Shown one piece after another: positions 48,122 through 59,076 of a DNA stretch of 64,000 nucleotides; positions within the stretch are counted from its first letter, which is position 1, and the number at the start of each line of letters is the position of its first letter. Below the pieces are notes generated by a model. The model saw only the letters and a list, made by a program, of their open reading frames with translations, was not told where the DNA came from and did not search any database. This DNA is from an uncultured Aquabacterium sp. GTDB taxonomy: Bacteria; Pseudomonadota; Gammaproteobacteria; Burkholderiales; Burkholderiaceae_C. The stretch is taken from positions 62,001 through 126,000 of the forward strand of contig NZ_CANBCC010000001.1 in the NCBI RefSeq assembly GCF_947366995.1. Reading direction: 5' to 3'. Both the position numbers and the translations under genes were made by a program.

Positions 48122-49045
48122 ATGAATGACAACGCCATGCCTGCCGTGAGCTACCTCGACCAGTCGGAGGTGGTGAAGGCCCGCTTCGATCGGCTCAAGG
48201 CTCGCGAAGTGATCCTGGAGGTCAAGGGCCTGGGCAAGGTCTATGACTCGCACCAGGGGCCCGTCACGGCCTTGAAGGGCATCGATTTCAAGACGCACCG
48301 CCGCGAGTTCGTGTGCGTGCTGGGCCCCTCGGGCTGCGGCAAGTCGACGCTGATCCGCATCCTGGCCGGGCTGGAGTCGCACACCAGCGGCGAGGTGCTG
48401 CTGGATGGCAAGCCGGTGAACGGGCCGGGCAAGGACCGCGGCATGGTCTTCCAGGGCTACACGCTGTTCCCCTGGCTGACGGTGAAGAAGAACGTGATGT
48501 TCGGGCTGGAGGTCAATGGCGCCGGCCGCAACGAGGCCGAGGCGCAGGCACGCCAGTGGCTCGAGTTGGTTGGGCTGACGAAATTTGCCGACGCCTACCC
48601 GCACCAGTTGTCGGGCGGCATGAAGCAGCGCGTGGCGATTGCACGTGCGCTGGCCAACCAGCCGCGCATCCTGCTGATGGACGAGCCCTTCGGTGCACTC
48701 GATGCACAGACGCGCGCAAAGATGCAAGCGCATCTGCTGGAGATCTGGCGCAACATCGACATCACGATCCTGTTCATCACGCACGATCTGGACGAGGCCA
48801 TTTACCTGGCCGATCGCATCCTCGTGCTCAAGGCCCATCCGGGCGAGGTGCAGGAGCTGATCGAGGTGCCTGTGCCGCGACCTCGCAGCCCGGCTCAGTT
48901 CCGGTCGCCCGAATTCCTGGCGACCAAGGCGCGTGTCGAGGCGCTGATCCATCCGCCTGCCGCACACACCGACGAGGGCGACCCCGAGCCCGATGTGGTG
49001 CCGCAGGTCATCCGGCTGACGAACGTCGGCGACGACGTGGAATGA
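48122..49045 (+). CDS. ABC transporter ATP-binding protein (SsuB/TauB type)
   Basis: This cytoplasmic ATPase has 307 residues. Walker A is GPSGCGKST (about residue 70), the Q-loop is [14 protein letters not shown], the signature is LSGGMKQR, and Walker B is [15 protein letters not shown], with the switch [15 protein letters not shown]. There is an N-terminal extension of about 35 residues and a Pro/Glu-rich tail. It powers the adjacent permease. The creatininase-family gene starts 10 bases downstream. Confidence 0.91.
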   Translation: MNDNAMPAVSYLDQSEVVKARFDRLKAREVILEVKGLGKVYDSHQGPVTALKGIDFKTHRREFVCVLGPSGCGKSTLIRILAGLESHTSGEVLLDGKPVNGPGKDRGMVFQGYTLFPWLTVKKNVMFGLEVNGAGRNEAEAQARQWLELVGLTKFADAYPHQLSGGMKQRVAIARALANQPRILLMDEPFGALDAQTRAKMQAHLLEIWRNIDITILFITHDLDEAIYLADRILVLKAHPGEVQELIEVPVPRPRSPAQFRSPEFLATKARVEALIHPPAAHTDEGDPEPDVVPQVIRLTNVGDDVE

Positions 49046-49055
49046 GGAGCACGAG

Positions 49056-49847
49056 ATGTTCTGGTCTCACCTGACCTGGGCCGAGCTGCCCGAGGCCCTG
49101 CAGGCGGCATCGCAAGCGGCCATCCTGCCTGTGGGCGCCACCGAGCAGCACGGGCCGCACATGGGTTGCGGCATGGACACCGAGATCGCCGACAAGCTGT
49201 GCCGCGCGGTGTCGAAGGAAACGGGTGTGCCCATGCTGCCGCCGCTGCCGTACGGCTGCTCGCTGGGCCACAGCCGGCGCTGGCCGGGCACGATCCCGGT
49301 TCAGCCCATCACGCTGATCGAGCTGATCAAGCAGATTGGCGATGGCGCGTACCACAGCGGGGTGCGGCGCCTCTTCATCGTCAACACGCACGTGACGAAC
49401 GCGGCGCCGCTGCGCTGTGCGCTGGAGATGCTGCGTTCCGAGCACGATGACCTGATGGTGGCCGTCATCAACTCCCCCGACATCAGCGAGCGCGTGCGGG
49501 CCTTCCACTTTGCCGATGCGGTGGACTGGCATGCGAACGATGCCGAGACCTCGCTGATGCTGGCGGTGTCGCCCGAGATGGTGCGGCCCGAGCGGCTGGC
49601 CGAGGGCGATGACCCGGACCGCACGGGCGGGCAGGTGTTTGCGCATCCGGTGAACCGCACCAGTGCCAACGGCGTGACGGGTTTTCCGAGCCGTGCGACG
49701 GCCGAGAAGGGCCATGAGGCCTTTGCGTGGATGGTGGAAGACCTGTCGGCCCTGATCCGCCGCGGCCTGACTCAGACGCCGCCGCTGCCGCACTCGTACT
49801 TCACGTCGTGCACGACCGCGCCTGCGCCACCCGCGCCGCCGCGCTGA
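49056..49847 (+). CDS. Creatininase family amidohydrolase
   Basis: This metal-dependent cyclic-amide hydrolase family member has 263 residues. The metal ligands are visible: Glu in LPVGATEQHGPHMGCGMDTEIA (also His and Asp there, about residues 29-40) and Glu in DWHANDAETSLMLA (about residue 164), with GHSRRWPGTI and VNTHVTNAAP between. True creatininase opens creatinine to creatine, but the family also includes hydrolases of other cyclic and N-formyl compounds. Its position in a guanidine/urea-type transporter operon suggests a guanidino or amide substrate, which remains to be found. The C-terminal tail is Pro/Ala-rich. Confidence 0.86.
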   Translation: MFWSHLTWAELPEALQAASQAAILPVGATEQHGPHMGCGMDTEIADKLCRAVSKETGVPMLPPLPYGCSLGHSRRWPGTIPVQPITLIELIKQIGDGAYHSGVRRLFIVNTHVTNAAPLRCALEMLRSEHDDLMVAVINSPDISERVRAFHFADAVDWHANDAETSLMLAVSPEMVRPERLAEGDDPDRTGGQVFAHPVNRTSANGVTGFPSRATAEKGHEAFAWMVEDLSALIRRGLTQTPPLPHSYFTSCTTAPAPPAPPR

Positions 49848-49946
49848 ACGACCGCGCGTTCGGTTTCCTGATCCTGTTCATCGATCCGTCCTGGGGCCGC
49901 CTGGCCCGCAGGCTGGCCCTGTTCGTCCTCACTCCTGGAGTCCCTC

Positions 49947-51332
49947 ATGTCTTCTCCTGCCGCTTCCTCGTCCCACTCCCCGGAACAGATCGCCGCCATC
50001 CAGCAGTCGCTGAAGGCCAAGGGCGTGAAGTACTGCATCGGCGCCTATGTCGACATCCACGGCGTGCAGAAAGCCAAGGTGGTCCCCATTGACCACCTGC
50101 CGCAGATGGCGGCCGGCTCGGAGCGCTACACCGGCTACGCGCTGGACGGACTGGGCCAGGCGCCCAACGACGACGAGCTGACCTCGGTGCCCGACCTGAA
50201 CCACATTGTGCAGTTGCCGTGGGAGCCCAAGGTGGCCTGGATGCCGGCCGACAACCACTTCCAGGGCAAGCCGTACCCGCTGAGCACCCGTGTCGCCTTG
50301 AAGAACGTGCTGGCGCAGGCGGCCGAGATGGGATTCGGCATGAACCTGGGCATCGAGTGCGAGATTTACCTGCTGAAGAAGGAAGCCGATGGCTCGCTGA
50401 GCGTGCCGCGCCCCAACGACAAGCTCGTCAAGCCTTGCTACGACGTGCAGGGCTTTCTCGACAACTTCACGTGGCTCGACAAGGTGGGCAGCTGCATCAA
50501 CGACCTGGGCTGGGACCTTTACTCCTTCGACCACGAGGACGCCAACGGCCAGTTCGAGTTCGACTTCAACTACAGCGATGCCCTGACGTCGTGCGACCGG
50601 CTGACCTTCTTCCGCATGATGGCCAAGCACTATGCCGAAGAGGAGGGCCTGATCGCCACGATGATGCCCAAACCCTTTGCGAACAAGACGGGCACGGGCG
50701 CGCACTTCAACATGTCGCTGTACGACCTGAAGACGGGCAAGAACCTGTTCGCGTGCGACCCCAAGGAGGATCCGCGTGGCATCGGCCTGACCCCGCTGGG
50801 CTATCAGTTCGTGGCGGGCATCCTCAAGCACGGGCGGGCGTTGTGCGCGGCCTTCGCGCCGACCGTCAACAGCTACAAGCGCCTGGTGCGCCGTGGGGGC
50901 ATGAGCTACTTCTCGTGGGCGCCTGTGTTCAACTCGTATGGCTCCAACAACCGGACGAACTCGGTGCGCATCCCGGCCGGTGGCGGTCGTTGCGAATCAC
51001 GCAATGCCGACGGTGCGGTGAATCCCTACCTGGCCGCCGCGCTGGCGCTGGCGGCCGGCCTCGAGGGCATCCGTGAGGGGCTGGATCCGGGTGCGCCCAA
51101 CGAGGACAACCTGTACGAGCTGAGCGACGCACAGCGCCGCGAGCGGGGCATCGCGTTTCTGCCCCAGACGTTGCAGGAAGCGGTGCAGGCTTTTGCCGCC
51201 GATCCGTTGGTGGAGAAGACGCTGGGCAAGGAACTGCGCGACGAGTTCATCACCTACAAGACCAACGAGTGGGAGGCTTACCACCTGTCGGTCAGCGAGT
51301 GGGAAGTCGAGCGCTACAGCCACATGTTCTGA
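49947..51332 (+). CDS. glnT: Type III glutamine synthetase-like enzyme (GlnT family)
   Basis: This is a glutamine-synthetase-fold ligase of 461 residues. The N-terminal beta-grasp holds [25 protein letters not shown]. The catalytic domain has [46 protein letters not shown] and [36 protein letters not shown], in the usual GS order. GlnT proteins make glutamine or gamma-glutamyl amides from amines. Here it could capture ammonia released by guanidine or amide breakdown, or ligate an amine product. It lies 99 bases after the creatininase-family gene with CTGGAG before the ATG. Confidence 0.88.
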   Translation: MSSPAASSSHSPEQIAAIQQSLKAKGVKYCIGAYVDIHGVQKAKVVPIDHLPQMAAGSERYTGYALDGLGQAPNDDELTSVPDLNHIVQLPWEPKVAWMPADNHFQGKPYPLSTRVALKNVLAQAAEMGFGMNLGIECEIYLLKKEADGSLSVPRPNDKLVKPCYDVQGFLDNFTWLDKVGSCINDLGWDLYSFDHEDANGQFEFDFNYSDALTSCDRLTFFRMMAKHYAEEEGLIATMMPKPFANKTGTGAHFNMSLYDLKTGKNLFACDPKEDPRGIGLTPLGYQFVAGILKHGRALCAAFAPTVNSYKRLVRRGGMSYFSWAPVFNSYGSNNRTNSVRIPAGGGRCESRNADGAVNPYLAAALALAAGLEGIREGLDPGAPNEDNLYELSDAQRRERGIAFLPQTLQEAVQAFAADPLVEKTLGKELRDEFITYKTNEWEAYHLSVSEWEVERYSHMF

Positions 51333-51356
51333 ACCTGATTCCGGAAAGTGACCACC

Positions 51357-51839
51357 ATGCCGAACAGCCCGATCTCCGCCGCCGCCGAGCCGCGCAACAG
51401 CCCGGTGGCGCGCATCAGTGTCTCGATGCCGGAAGACCTGCTGGCCGAGCTGGACAGCATGGTGGCCGCGCGCGGCTTCGAGAGCCGCTCGCAGGCCATC
51501 TCGGAGATGATCAACCTGCAGTTGCTCGAGCACAAGCGCAAGCTGGGCGACGAGGTGATGGTGGGCACCATCACCTTGCTGTACGACCGCTCGGTGCGGG
51601 GGCTGCAGAAGGAGCTGGCCGACCTGCAGTGCGATCACATCGACGAGGTCATCAGCTCGCTGCACGTGCACCTGATGGGGCAGCAGATGATGGAAGTGAT
51701 TCTCGTGCAGGGGCCCGCCGCCAAGCTGCAGGGCATTGCCGACCGCATGACAACCTTGCGCGGCGTGGTCACGGGGCGTCTGCAGTTGATGGCGGCCACC
51801 ATGCCGCCGCTGCATCCGCTGTCGCCTTCGAAGGGCTGA
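51357..51839 (+). CDS. NikR-like ribbon-helix-helix regulator with altered metal ligands
   Basis: This is a CopG/NikR-type repressor of 160 residues. The ribbon-helix-helix is VARISVSMPEDLLAELDSMVAARGFESRSQAISEMI (about residues 17-52). The C-terminal ACT-like domain has VMVGTITLLYDRS and SSLHVHLMGQQMMEVILVQG. Aligned without gaps to E. coli NikR as I remember it, the Ni ligands His76, His87, His89 and Cys95 become Cys92, His103, His105 and Met111. It may therefore bind another metal or none. The start at ATG 51357 has GGAAAG 8 bases upstream. It ends the operon and may control it. Confidence 0.84.
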   Translation: MPNSPISAAAEPRNSPVARISVSMPEDLLAELDSMVAARGFESRSQAISEMINLQLLEHKRKLGDEVMVGTITLLYDRSVRGLQKELADLQCDHIDEVISSLHVHLMGQQMMEVILVQGPAAKLQGIADRMTTLRGVVTGRLQLMAATMPPLHPLSPSKG

Positions 51840-51842
51840 AAC

Positions 51843-51861
51843 GCGGGGCCGGCGGCCCCGC
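51843..51861. terminator. Shared hairpin between the two convergent nitrogen operons
   Basis: Perfect 8-bp arms GCGGGGCC and GGCCCCGC with loop GGC sit in the 28-base gap between the NikR-like and allophanate hydrolase stops. T-tracts are poor on both strands (GTTT on the minus side). It probably serves both operons. Confidence 0.6.
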
Positions 51862-51867
51862 ATCCCA

Positions 51868-53751
51868 TCAAGCGGTCTGGCTCGCCAGGTAAGCCCGCCA
51901 GCCGCCAAAGGCGGTGATGTCCGTGGCGCCCTGGGTGCCGATGCCTTCACAGATGAAACCCGACACCGTGCGGCCGTCGGCCAGCTCGACCTTGCCGATG
52001 CCCAGCGGTGCCGGGATGCCGGCGACAAAGCTGCCGAAGTGTTCTGCTGGCATCTCCCACACCTCCATGGCAATGGCCTGACCGCCCTCGGCCACGCGCA
52101 CCATGCCGGGCCGGGCCACGGGGCCGCCCGGCAGGGCGTAGAGGCGGTAGTAAGGTGCCGAGTCAATGGCGCACACGCGCTTCGCACCGCGCGAGGTGAG
52201 TTGCGGGTTGAGTGGCAGGCCGCTGAGGTGGGCCCCGCACACGGCCACCAGGATGGTGCCGCTGCGCGCAGTGTCAGGCGTGTGCAGGGCGGAAGATGTG
52301 GTCTGCGCGTCCACCTGCGCGAAGTCCGTCGGGGTGGCGCCCAGGGTGTAGCCCGGGCTGTGTGCTGCGAGTGATCGGTGAAACCGGTCGGCCAGGCGCA
52401 GCAGCGGCAGGTCTTTGTGGGCCGGTGCCACCCAGGTCACGCCCCAGGGCAGCCCGGCTGCATCGCCCTCGGCCAGGAAGCCGGCCGGCACAGCCACTGC
52501 GGCGTAATCCAGCAGGTTCACGAAGTTGGTGTAATGCCCCAGGTGGCTGTTGAGCCGGATCGGGTCGGCCTGCATGTCGGCGATGCGGTAGAGGGTTCCG
52601 GCCGTGGGGGTGAGCAGGCAATCGACGTCGTTCCATACGGCATTGCACGTGCGCTGGAGTGCCTTGAGGCGGTACTGCGCGGCGAAGAGATCGGCCGCCG
52701 ACTTGGACTTGCCCGCTTCGATGATGGTCCGCACGGGCGGGAACACGGCCTCGGGTTGCGCGTTGATGAAACCGCGGATGGCCTGGTAGCGCTCGGCCAC
52801 CCAGGGGCCCTCGTACAGCAGGCGGGCGGTTTCAAGAAAGGGGGCGAAGTCGATTTCGACCGGGGTGCCGCCCAGGGCGATGGCGCGGGACACGGCGGCC
52901 TCGAACAGGGCCTGCGCCGCGGCGTTGCCGAAGAAGGCCTGGTGCTCGGCGCGGGGCACGCCGAAGCGGAAGGGGCCTTGTGAGAAATCGACCCCACTGG
53001 GCGCCACCGGTCGGCTGAACGGGTCGGCGGCGTCAAAGACGGCAGCGGCCTGCAGCACATCGTGCGCGTCACCTGCATGCAGCGCAAACACGTTCACCGT
53101 GTCGAGCGAGCGGCATGCCGGCACCACGCCGGTGGTCGACAGCAGTCCGCATGTGGGCTTGAGGCCGACCAGGTTGTTGAAGGATGCAGGCACCCGGCCC
53201 GAACCCGCCGTGTCGGTGCCCAGCGAGAAGCTTGCCCAGCCCATGGCCACCGCGACGGCCGAGCCCGAGCTGGAGCCGCCGCTGATGAAAGCGGGGTTGA
53301 ATGCGTTCGCGCAGGCGCCGTGGGGCGACCGCGTGCCGTTCAGGCCGGTGGCGAACTGATCAAGGTTGGTCTTGGCCATCGGGATGGCGCCGGCATCCAG
53401 CAGGCGTTGCACCACAAAGGCGCCGTCCTTGGGGGTGTAGGCGTACTGAGGGCAGCCGGCCGTGGTGGGCACACCGGCCAGGTCGATGTTGTCCTTGATC
53501 ACGAAGGGCACGCCATAGAGCGGCAGGCTCTGTGGGTCGATGCCCGCAAGGCGGTCGACGTAGGGCGCCAGTTCGGCGGGGCTCAGTCGATGGATGAAGG
53601 CGTGATGGTGGTCGAGCGCGCAGCGGCGGGCGGCTTCGGCCGCCACGGCCCGCACGCTGACGCCCGCGCGGTAGGCGGCGCGCAGGCTGGCCAGGTCGAA
53701 GCTCAGCTGGCTCAGGTCTTGATCCGGTGCAGTCGGTTTGGAAAAGCTCAT
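51868..53751 (-). CDS. atzF: Allophanate hydrolase
   Basis: This amidase-signature enzyme of 627 residues converts allophanate to two ammonia and two CO2. The catalytic Lys lies in PFVIKDNIDLAGVPTTAGCP (about residue 79), the Gly/Ser motif is FISGGSSSGSAVAVAMG and the nucleophile Ser region is LGTDTAGSGRVPASFNNLVGLKPT. The C-terminal domain (about residues 465-620) is the AtzF-specific decarboxylating part. The start at ATG 53751 has AAGGAG upstream; the longer frame runs into the carboxylase. It follows the carboxylase by 35 bases and is the last gene of the riboswitch-controlled operon. Confidence 0.94.
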   Translation of the reverse strand: MSFSKPTAPDQDLSQLSFDLASLRAAYRAGVSVRAVAAEAARRCALDHHHAFIHRLSPAELAPYVDRLAGIDPQSLPLYGVPFVIKDNIDLAGVPTTAGCPQYAYTPKDGAFVVQRLLDAGAIPMAKTNLDQFATGLNGTRSPHGACANAFNPAFISGGSSSGSAVAVAMGWASFSLGTDTAGSGRVPASFNNLVGLKPTCGLLSTTGVVPACRSLDTVNVFALHAGDAHDVLQAAAVFDAADPFSRPVAPSGVDFSQGPFRFGVPRAEHQAFFGNAAAQALFEAAVSRAIALGGTPVEIDFAPFLETARLLYEGPWVAERYQAIRGFINAQPEAVFPPVRTIIEAGKSKSAADLFAAQYRLKALQRTCNAVWNDVDCLLTPTAGTLYRIADMQADPIRLNSHLGHYTNFVNLLDYAAVAVPAGFLAEGDAAGLPWGVTWVAPAHKDLPLLRLADRFHRSLAAHSPGYTLGATPTDFAQVDAQTTSSALHTPDTARSGTILVAVCGAHLSGLPLNPQLTSRGAKRVCAIDSAPYYRLYALPGGPVARPGMVRVAEGGQAIAMEVWEMPAEHFGSFVAGIPAPLGIGKVELADGRTVSGFICEGIGTQGATDITAFGGWRAYLASQTA

Positions 53752-53786
53752 GGGGTGATCTCCTTGTGGCAGCGGGGCCGCGGTGT

Positions 53787-56700
53787 TCAGTCTTCGATCA
53801 GGATCAGCACGTCCTGACCCGCATCCACGGGTGCACCTTCGCGGCACATCACGCGGTGCACCTGGCCGTTGCAGGGGGCAGTGATGGCGAATTCCATCTT
53901 CATGGACTCGACGACGACGAGCACCTCGCCGGCCTTGACCCGCTGTCCGTCCTTCACGGCAACCTGCCAGACATTGCCGGGCACGCTGGTGGCCACGAAC
54001 TGGCCGCCTTCGGGCAGGTCGAGCTCCGAATCCGTTCCGGCGGCATTGACCTCGGCTTCGCCCACGTATTCGGCCTGGCCGGTGGCCGCCCATCGCTCGC
54101 GCTCGGCCTCGAAAGCGGCCTGCTGCCGGGCCTTGAACGCGGCGATGTCATCGGCCTGTTCGGCCAGGAAGCGGCGGTAGCTGCGCAGGTTGAAGCTGGA
54201 CTCTTCGATGCGCAGCGCGTAGCCGCCGTGCGGGAAGGTGGCCCGGATGCGCAGCAACTCGGCTTCGCTGACGGGATGAAAGCGGATCTCGTCGAAGAAG
54301 CGCAGCAGCCAGGGTTGCGCAAAGGCCGGGTGGCCGCTGCCCTCGCCATGCCGCCAGCGGTTCCACATCTGCAACGTGCGGCCGACGAACTGGTAGCCGC
54401 CGGGGCCTTCCATGCCGTAGACGCACATGTAGGCGCCACCGATGCCGACGGCGTTCTCGGGTGTCCAGGTGCGGGCGGGGTTGTACTTGGTGGTGACCAG
54501 CCGGTGGCGCGGATCGACCGGCGTGGCCACCGGCGCACCCAGGTACACGTCGCCCAGCCCCAGCACCAGGTAGCTGGCATCGAACACGACCTTGAAGACG
54601 TCGTCGATATGGTCGAGGCCGTTGATGCGGCGGATGAACTCGATGTTGCTCGGGCACCAGGGCGCATCCGGCCGCACCGACTGCATGTACTTCTCAATGG
54701 CCAGGCGCGTCTGCGCGTCGTCCCATGACAGCGGCAGGTGCACGACGCGGTTGGGAATCGTGATGTCGTCCAGCGGCGGCAGGTGGTCTTCGACCTCGAG
54801 CAGCACGCGCAGCAGTTCGTCGCGCGGCAGCATGGCCGGGTCGAAGTGCACCTGCAGCGAGCGGATGCCCGGCGTCATGTCGATGACCCCAGTCAGACCT
54901 TGTCCGCCGTTGAGCTTCTTCAGCTCGGCCATCAGCGCGTGTACCCGGAAGCGCAGCTCGAGGTCGAGCACCAGCGGGCCGAACTCCATGAGGACGTAGC
55001 GGTCGCCGGCCTGGCGCACCACCACGTGGGGCTTTTCGCCGTCCGCCGCCACATCGGCGAGGATGGGGCTGAGGCAGGCGCCGGCGTCATCGCGCGGTGA
55101 GGCGGGCAGGGGGGCGGTCAGCGTGTGGATGCAGGCTTCGAGCGCGGCTTCGCGTTCGGCAGCCTGCGTGGCGGAAATGCGGTGGAAACGCACCGTGTCG
55201 CCCGGTCGCAGTTGCCCCAGTTTCCACAACTCTGCGTTGACCACCACGGCCGGGCAGACGAACCCGCCGAGGCTGGGGCCATCAGGCCCCAGGATCACGG
55301 GCATGTCGCCGGTGAAGTCGATGGCGCCGATCGCGTAGGCGTTGTCGTGGATGTTGGAGGGGTGCAGGCCGGCCTCACCGCCATCGGCACGCGCCCACTT
55401 GGGGCGGGGCCCGATGAGGCGCACGCCGGTGCGGCTGGAGTTGTGGTGCACCTTCCAGTCAGTGGCGAAGAAGGTGGTGATGTCGTCGTTCTGGAAGAAA
55501 TCCGGTGCGCCATGTGGCCCGTAGAGCACGCCGATGTCCCAGTGCTGCGCGTAGCCTGGCGTGGCGGGCGGTGAGGCCGCGTTGCCGGCCCGGCCACTGC
55601 CCGGACTGGCCAGGTGCAGCACATCGCCCACGCGCAGGTTGCGCCCGCCATGTCCGCCGAACTGCCCCAGGGTGAAGGTGGCGCGGCTGCCCAGATAGGT
55701 GGGCACATCGAGCCCGCCACCCATGGCCAGGTAGATGCGGCAGCCGCGCTCGGCACGGCCGATGGCCAGGGTGCCGCCCGCCGGAATGCGATGGCTCTGC
55801 CACATCGGCAGCGGGGTGCCGTCCAGCGCCACCGTGACCGGGGCGCCGGTCACGGCCACGACGGCGTCGGTGTGGAACTTCAGGGTCGGGCCGGCCAGCG
55901 TGCATTCCAGCGTGGCCGCGTCCGGCGCATTGCCCACGAGCTGGTTGGCCATGCGGTGGGCCAGGGCGTCCATCGGGCCGGAAGGCGGCACGCCCACATC
56001 CCACAGCCCCTGTCGGCCCGGCCAGTCCTGCACGGCGGTCTGCACGCCGGCGGCCAGCACTTCGACGGTGTCGGGCCGGAAGGCAAACGTGCCCAGAAAG
56101 CGTGTGACCTGACGGCCTTCCCGGAACACCGGGTGCTTCACCACCTGCCGCAGGTAGGGGAGGTTGGTCTCGATGCCGGCCAGGCGTGTGTCGGCGAGGG
56201 CCTGGTCGAGTTGCTGCAGCGCCGCCTCCCGCGTCTCGGCCGTCACGATGAGCTTGGCCAGCATGGGGTCGTACCAGGCGGGCACCTCGGTGCCGCGCTC
56301 GACCCAGCCGTCCACGCGGGCCTGTCGAGGGAAAACGACCTCGGTCAACAAGCCGGCGCTGGGCTGGAAGTTGCGTGCAGGGTCTTCCGCGTACAGCCGG
56401 ACCTGGATGGACGCGCCTTGTGCACGGGGCTGCAGCGAAGCGAGGTCAGGCAGCTCCCCTGCGGCCAGTTGCACCATCCACGCGACCAGATCGACGCCGC
56501 AGACCTGTTCGGTGACGCCGTGCTCGACCTGCAGCCGGGTGTTGACCTCCAGGAAGCAGAACTGCGCTGTGTCGGCGTCGTACACGTACTCCACGGTCCC
56601 GGCCGATCGGTAGCTCACCGCCAGAGCCAGGCGGATGGCCGTGTCGTGCAGCGCCTGGCGCTGCGCCTCCGTGAGGCCAGGGGCGGGCGTTTCCTCGATG

Positions 56701-57410
56701 ACCTTCTGGTTGCGGCGCTGCACGGAACAATCGCGCTCGCCCAGCGCAATCACCTGGCCCTGCCCATCCCCGAAGACCTGCACCTCGATGTGACGGGCGT
56801 TCTCGACGAATTTCTCCAGGTAGAGGCCGGCGTCCTTGAAGTTGGCCGAGGCCAGGCGTTGCACCGACGTGAAGGCGTCGGCCAGCTCGGCGTCGGAGCG
56901 CACCAGCCGCATGCCGATGCCGCCGCCGCCGGCAGTGCTCTTGAGCATCACCGGATAGCCGATGCGCACAGCTTCGCGCTGGGCATGGTCGACATCGTTC
57001 AGCAGGCCCGATCCGGGCAGCAGCGGCACTTGGCTGCGTTGCGCCAGCTCGCGGGCCGTGTGCTTGAGGCCGAACGCGCGCATCTGGTCGGCGGTGGGGC
57101 CGATGAAGGCGATGCCGGCCGCTTCGCACGCCTCGGCAAAGGCGGGGTTTTCGGAAAGGAAGCCGTAGCCGGGGTGGATGGCCTGGGCGCCACATGCCTG
57201 CGCAATGCGCAGGATCTCGTCGGCGCGCAGGTAGCTTTCTGCAGCCGGGGCCGGTCCCACGCAGAAGGCCTCATCGGCCTCGCGGACGTGGCGGGCCGAG
57301 GCGTCGGCCTCGGAGTAGATGGCCACGCTGCGCACGCCCAGCGCCTTCAGCGTGCGGATGATGCGGCAGGCGATGGCGCCCCGGTTGGCGATCAGAACCT
57401 TCTCGAACAT
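53787..57410 (-). CDS. uca: Biotin-dependent guanidine/urea carboxylase
   Basis: This is a biotin-dependent carboxylase of 1207 residues. Biotin carboxylase comes first (about 1-450: [25 protein letters not shown]-grasp [35 protein letters not shown]). A KipA-like/KipI-like carboxyltransferase follows (about 480-1090: [68 protein letters not shown]). The C-terminal biotinyl domain carries the biotin Lys in [12 protein letters not shown]. Automatic annotation would call it urea carboxylase. A guanidine-I riboswitch at the operon front and two DUF1989 partners indicate guanidine as the real substrate, as shown for homologues. Start ATG 57410 begins the conserved domain. Confidence 0.93.
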   Translation of the reverse strand: MFEKVLIANRGAIACRIIRTLKALGVRSVAIYSEADASARHVREADEAFCVGPAPAAESYLRADEILRIAQACGAQAIHPGYGFLSENPAFAEACEAAGIAFIGPTADQMRAFGLKHTARELAQRSQVPLLPGSGLLNDVDHAQREAVRIGYPVMLKSTAGGGGIGMRLVRSDAELADAFTSVQRLASANFKDAGLYLEKFVENARHIEVQVFGDGQGQVIALGERDCSVQRRNQKVIEETPAPGLTEAQRQALHDTAIRLALAVSYRSAGTVEYVYDADTAQFCFLEVNTRLQVEHGVTEQVCGVDLVAWMVQLAAGELPDLASLQPRAQGASIQVRLYAEDPARNFQPSAGLLTEVVFPRQARVDGWVERGTEVPAWYDPMLAKLIVTAETREAALQQLDQALADTRLAGIETNLPYLRQVVKHPVFREGRQVTRFLGTFAFRPDTVEVLAAGVQTAVQDWPGRQGLWDVGVPPSGPMDALAHRMANQLVGNAPDAATLECTLAGPTLKFHTDAVVAVTGAPVTVALDGTPLPMWQSHRIPAGGTLAIGRAERGCRIYLAMGGGLDVPTYLGSRATFTLGQFGGHGGRNLRVGDVLHLASPGSGRAGNAASPPATPGYAQHWDIGVLYGPHGAPDFFQNDDITTFFATDWKVHHNSSRTGVRLIGPRPKWARADGGEAGLHPSNIHDNAYAIGAIDFTGDMPVILGPDGPSLGGFVCPAVVVNAELWKLGQLRPGDTVRFHRISATQAAEREAALEACIHTLTAPLPASPRDDAGACLSPILADVAADGEKPHVVVRQAGDRYVLMEFGPLVLDLELRFRVHALMAELKKLNGGQGLTGVIDMTPGIRSLQVHFDPAMLPRDELLRVLLEVEDHLPPLDDITIPNRVVHLPLSWDDAQTRLAIEKYMQSVRPDAPWCPSNIEFIRRINGLDHIDDVFKVVFDASYLVLGLGDVYLGAPVATPVDPRHRLVTTKYNPARTWTPENAVGIGGAYMCVYGMEGPGGYQFVGRTLQMWNRWRHGEGSGHPAFAQPWLLRFFDEIRFHPVSEAELLRIRATFPHGGYALRIEESSFNLRSYRRFLAEQADDIAAFKARQQAAFEAERERWAATGQAEYVGEAEVNAAGTDSELDLPEGGQFVATSVPGNVWQVAVKDGQRVKAGEVLVVVESMKMEFAITAPCNGQVHRVMCREGAPVDAGQDVLILIED

Positions 57411-57484
57411 GGGCTCATTCCGGCGGGCCGTCCCGCGAACGTGTGTCGCACAGCGGGCCGTCCCGCTGGCCGTGTTCAGAAAGG

Positions 57485-58171
57485 TCAGGCGGCTTCGCGG
57501 ACGGGATCCCACACCAGCAACTGGATCGGCGTGGGGTTGTAGGCGTTGCAGGGGTTGTTGAGCTGCGGGCAGTTCGAGATCAGCACCCACACGTCCATCT
57601 CGGCGCGCAGTTCAACGTACTTGCCTGGCCCGGACACGCCGTCTGCAAAGGTCAGTTGCCCGTCGGCCGTCACGGGCACGTTCATGAAGAAGTTGATGTT
57701 GGGCACCAGATCGGCCTTGCCCAGACCGACGTCGGCGTGCTGGATGGCGAGCAGGTAGTTGTCCCGGCAGCTGTGCATAAACTTCTTCTGCAGCGCGTAG
57801 CGCACGGTGTTGCTTTCGGCCGCGCAGGCGCCGCCCAGCGTGTCGTGTCGCCCGCAGGTGTCGGCCACGATGGTCAGCATCGGTTGGCCTTCGTTGCTGT
57901 ACAGCACGGAGCCGGTGGTGAGGTAGATGCCCCCCTGGCGCAGCAGGGTGTCGGTGGCGCTGTAGTGCTCGGCCACGTCGTTGGCGTTGTAGAAGAGAAC
58001 GTCGGCGGCCTGGTTGCCTTCGAGGTCGACAATGCGCAGGGTCTGCCCGCGCGTGACCTTGAAGAGAATGGGTTCCCCCGCGGGGTGGCGCAGGTTGGTG
58101 ACCGCATTGGCCTCTTGCAAGGCGCTGTGCTGGATGCGGAAGGCGGTGGCGTGAGGGGCGGTGTGCGTCAT
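57485..58171 (-). CDS. Urea-carboxylase-associated protein 2 (DUF1989), carboxyguanidine deiminase subunit
   Basis: This DUF1989 protein of 228 residues contains [77 protein letters not shown] and the end [24 protein letters not shown]. The conserved Cys/His residues are likely metal ligands. Homologues pair with a second DUF1989 protein to deiminate carboxyguanidine to allophanate and ammonia. The start at 58171 is chosen for the GGAGG upstream. It follows its paralogue by 14 bases and precedes the carboxylase by 74 bases. Confidence 0.9.
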   Translation of the reverse strand: MTHTAPHATAFRIQHSALQEANAVTNLRHPAGEPILFKVTRGQTLRIVDLEGNQAADVLFYNANDVAEHYSATDTLLRQGGIYLTTGSVLYSNEGQPMLTIVADTCGRHDTLGGACAAESNTVRYALQKKFMHSCRDNYLLAIQHADVGLGKADLVPNINFFMNVPVTADGQLTFADGVSGPGKYVELRAEMDVWVLISNCPQLNNPCNAYNPTPIQLLVWDPVREAA

Positions 58172-58185
58172 GACGTGCCTCCGGA

Positions 58186-59007
58186 TCACAGCGCGAAGAC
58201 GTCGCTGTTGTGGTGCGCGCGGGCGTTCTCGCCGCGGAAGGTGCGGCAGAAGTCATCCGACGCGGCCGGCCCGCTGTGCCATGCCACCACACCGACTTGC
58301 GGCGGGGCATAGTCGGGATTCGGGTTCAGCGGATGCGGGGCCGTGGAGATCGCGATCACCACGTCCATGTCCAGACGAAGTTCGACGTGGTCACCCGCCT
58401 GGCTGTGGCTGCGGGCGAAATGGAAGCGCCCCTCTTCATCGACCGACACCTTGCTGAACAGGTTGACCGGCGCGATGAGGTCCCGGCGTCCCAGGCCGTG
58501 CTTGCCGATCTCGATCAGCAGGCCGTCCTTGCCCGAGCGGTGCATGGCGTTGCGGTGGGCCTCGAACCGCCGTTCGCCAAAGCGCTGCTGCATGGTGGGC
58601 GTGTCGAGCAGGGCGCCGAGCGGGTCGTGCCAGCCCAGGCTGTCCGCCGTGATGCTGGCCATGGCGCGCCCCATGTCGCTCATCAGCACATGGCCGCGGC
58701 CGTAGTGGGCCGTGTGCTGTGCCTTGAGCGAATCCGGCATGTTGTAGCGCTCGAGCGTGTTGTGGGCGGCATAGAGCACCACGCTCACGTTCGCATCTGC
58801 GCCCAGGGCCACGAAGCGCAGCGCGGTCCCGCGCCTCAGTCGCCACGACCAATGGCCGCCACCGGGCACACGTTCAGACCACAGGATCCGGTCGGTGGGC
58901 ACGCCAGCGAGGGCATCGCTGGGCAGTCGCTGCCAGTGCGCCACGGCATCGACCGGCGCGGTGGCGGGCGGGTTGTCGAGGGTGTGTTCGGGATGATGGG
59001 CAGACAT
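58186..59007 (-). CDS. Urea-carboxylase-associated protein 1 (DUF1989), carboxyguanidine deiminase subunit
   Basis: This is the first gene of the riboswitch operon, 273 residues, DUF1989 family. [69 protein letters not shown] forms the core. [11 protein letters not shown] and [21 protein letters not shown] are family markers. With its partner downstream it should form the carboxyguanidine deiminase. A GGAG ribosome-binding site lies 6 bases before the ATG, about 69 bases after the aptamer's end. Confidence 0.9.
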   Translation of the reverse strand: MSAHHPEHTLDNPPATAPVDAVAHWQRLPSDALAGVPTDRILWSERVPGGGHWSWRLRRGTALRFVALGADANVSVVLYAAHNTLERYNMPDSLKAQHTAHYGRGHVLMSDMGRAMASITADSLGWHDPLGALLDTPTMQQRFGERRFEAHRNAMHRSGKDGLLIEIGKHGLGRRDLIAPVNLFSKVSVDEEGRFHFARSHSQAGDHVELRLDMDVVIAISTAPHPLNPNPDYAPPQVGVVAWHSGPAASDDFCRTFRGENARAHHNSDVFAL

Positions 59008-59076
59008 CGCGGGCTCCAGCAGGTCAGGACACAGGCGCGAGAGACACCGACATCGGCGTGACCGCCTCTGTCAGGA

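Noticed and set aside
47024-48967. 647-codon minus-strand frame opposite the ABC permease and ATPase genes
   Set aside because: It spans two genes with full transporter motifs and has no recognisable domain itself.
55614-57542. 642-codon plus-strand frame opposite the guanidine/urea carboxylase
   Set aside because: It lies wholly opposite biotin carboxylase coding sequence and is a compositional shadow.
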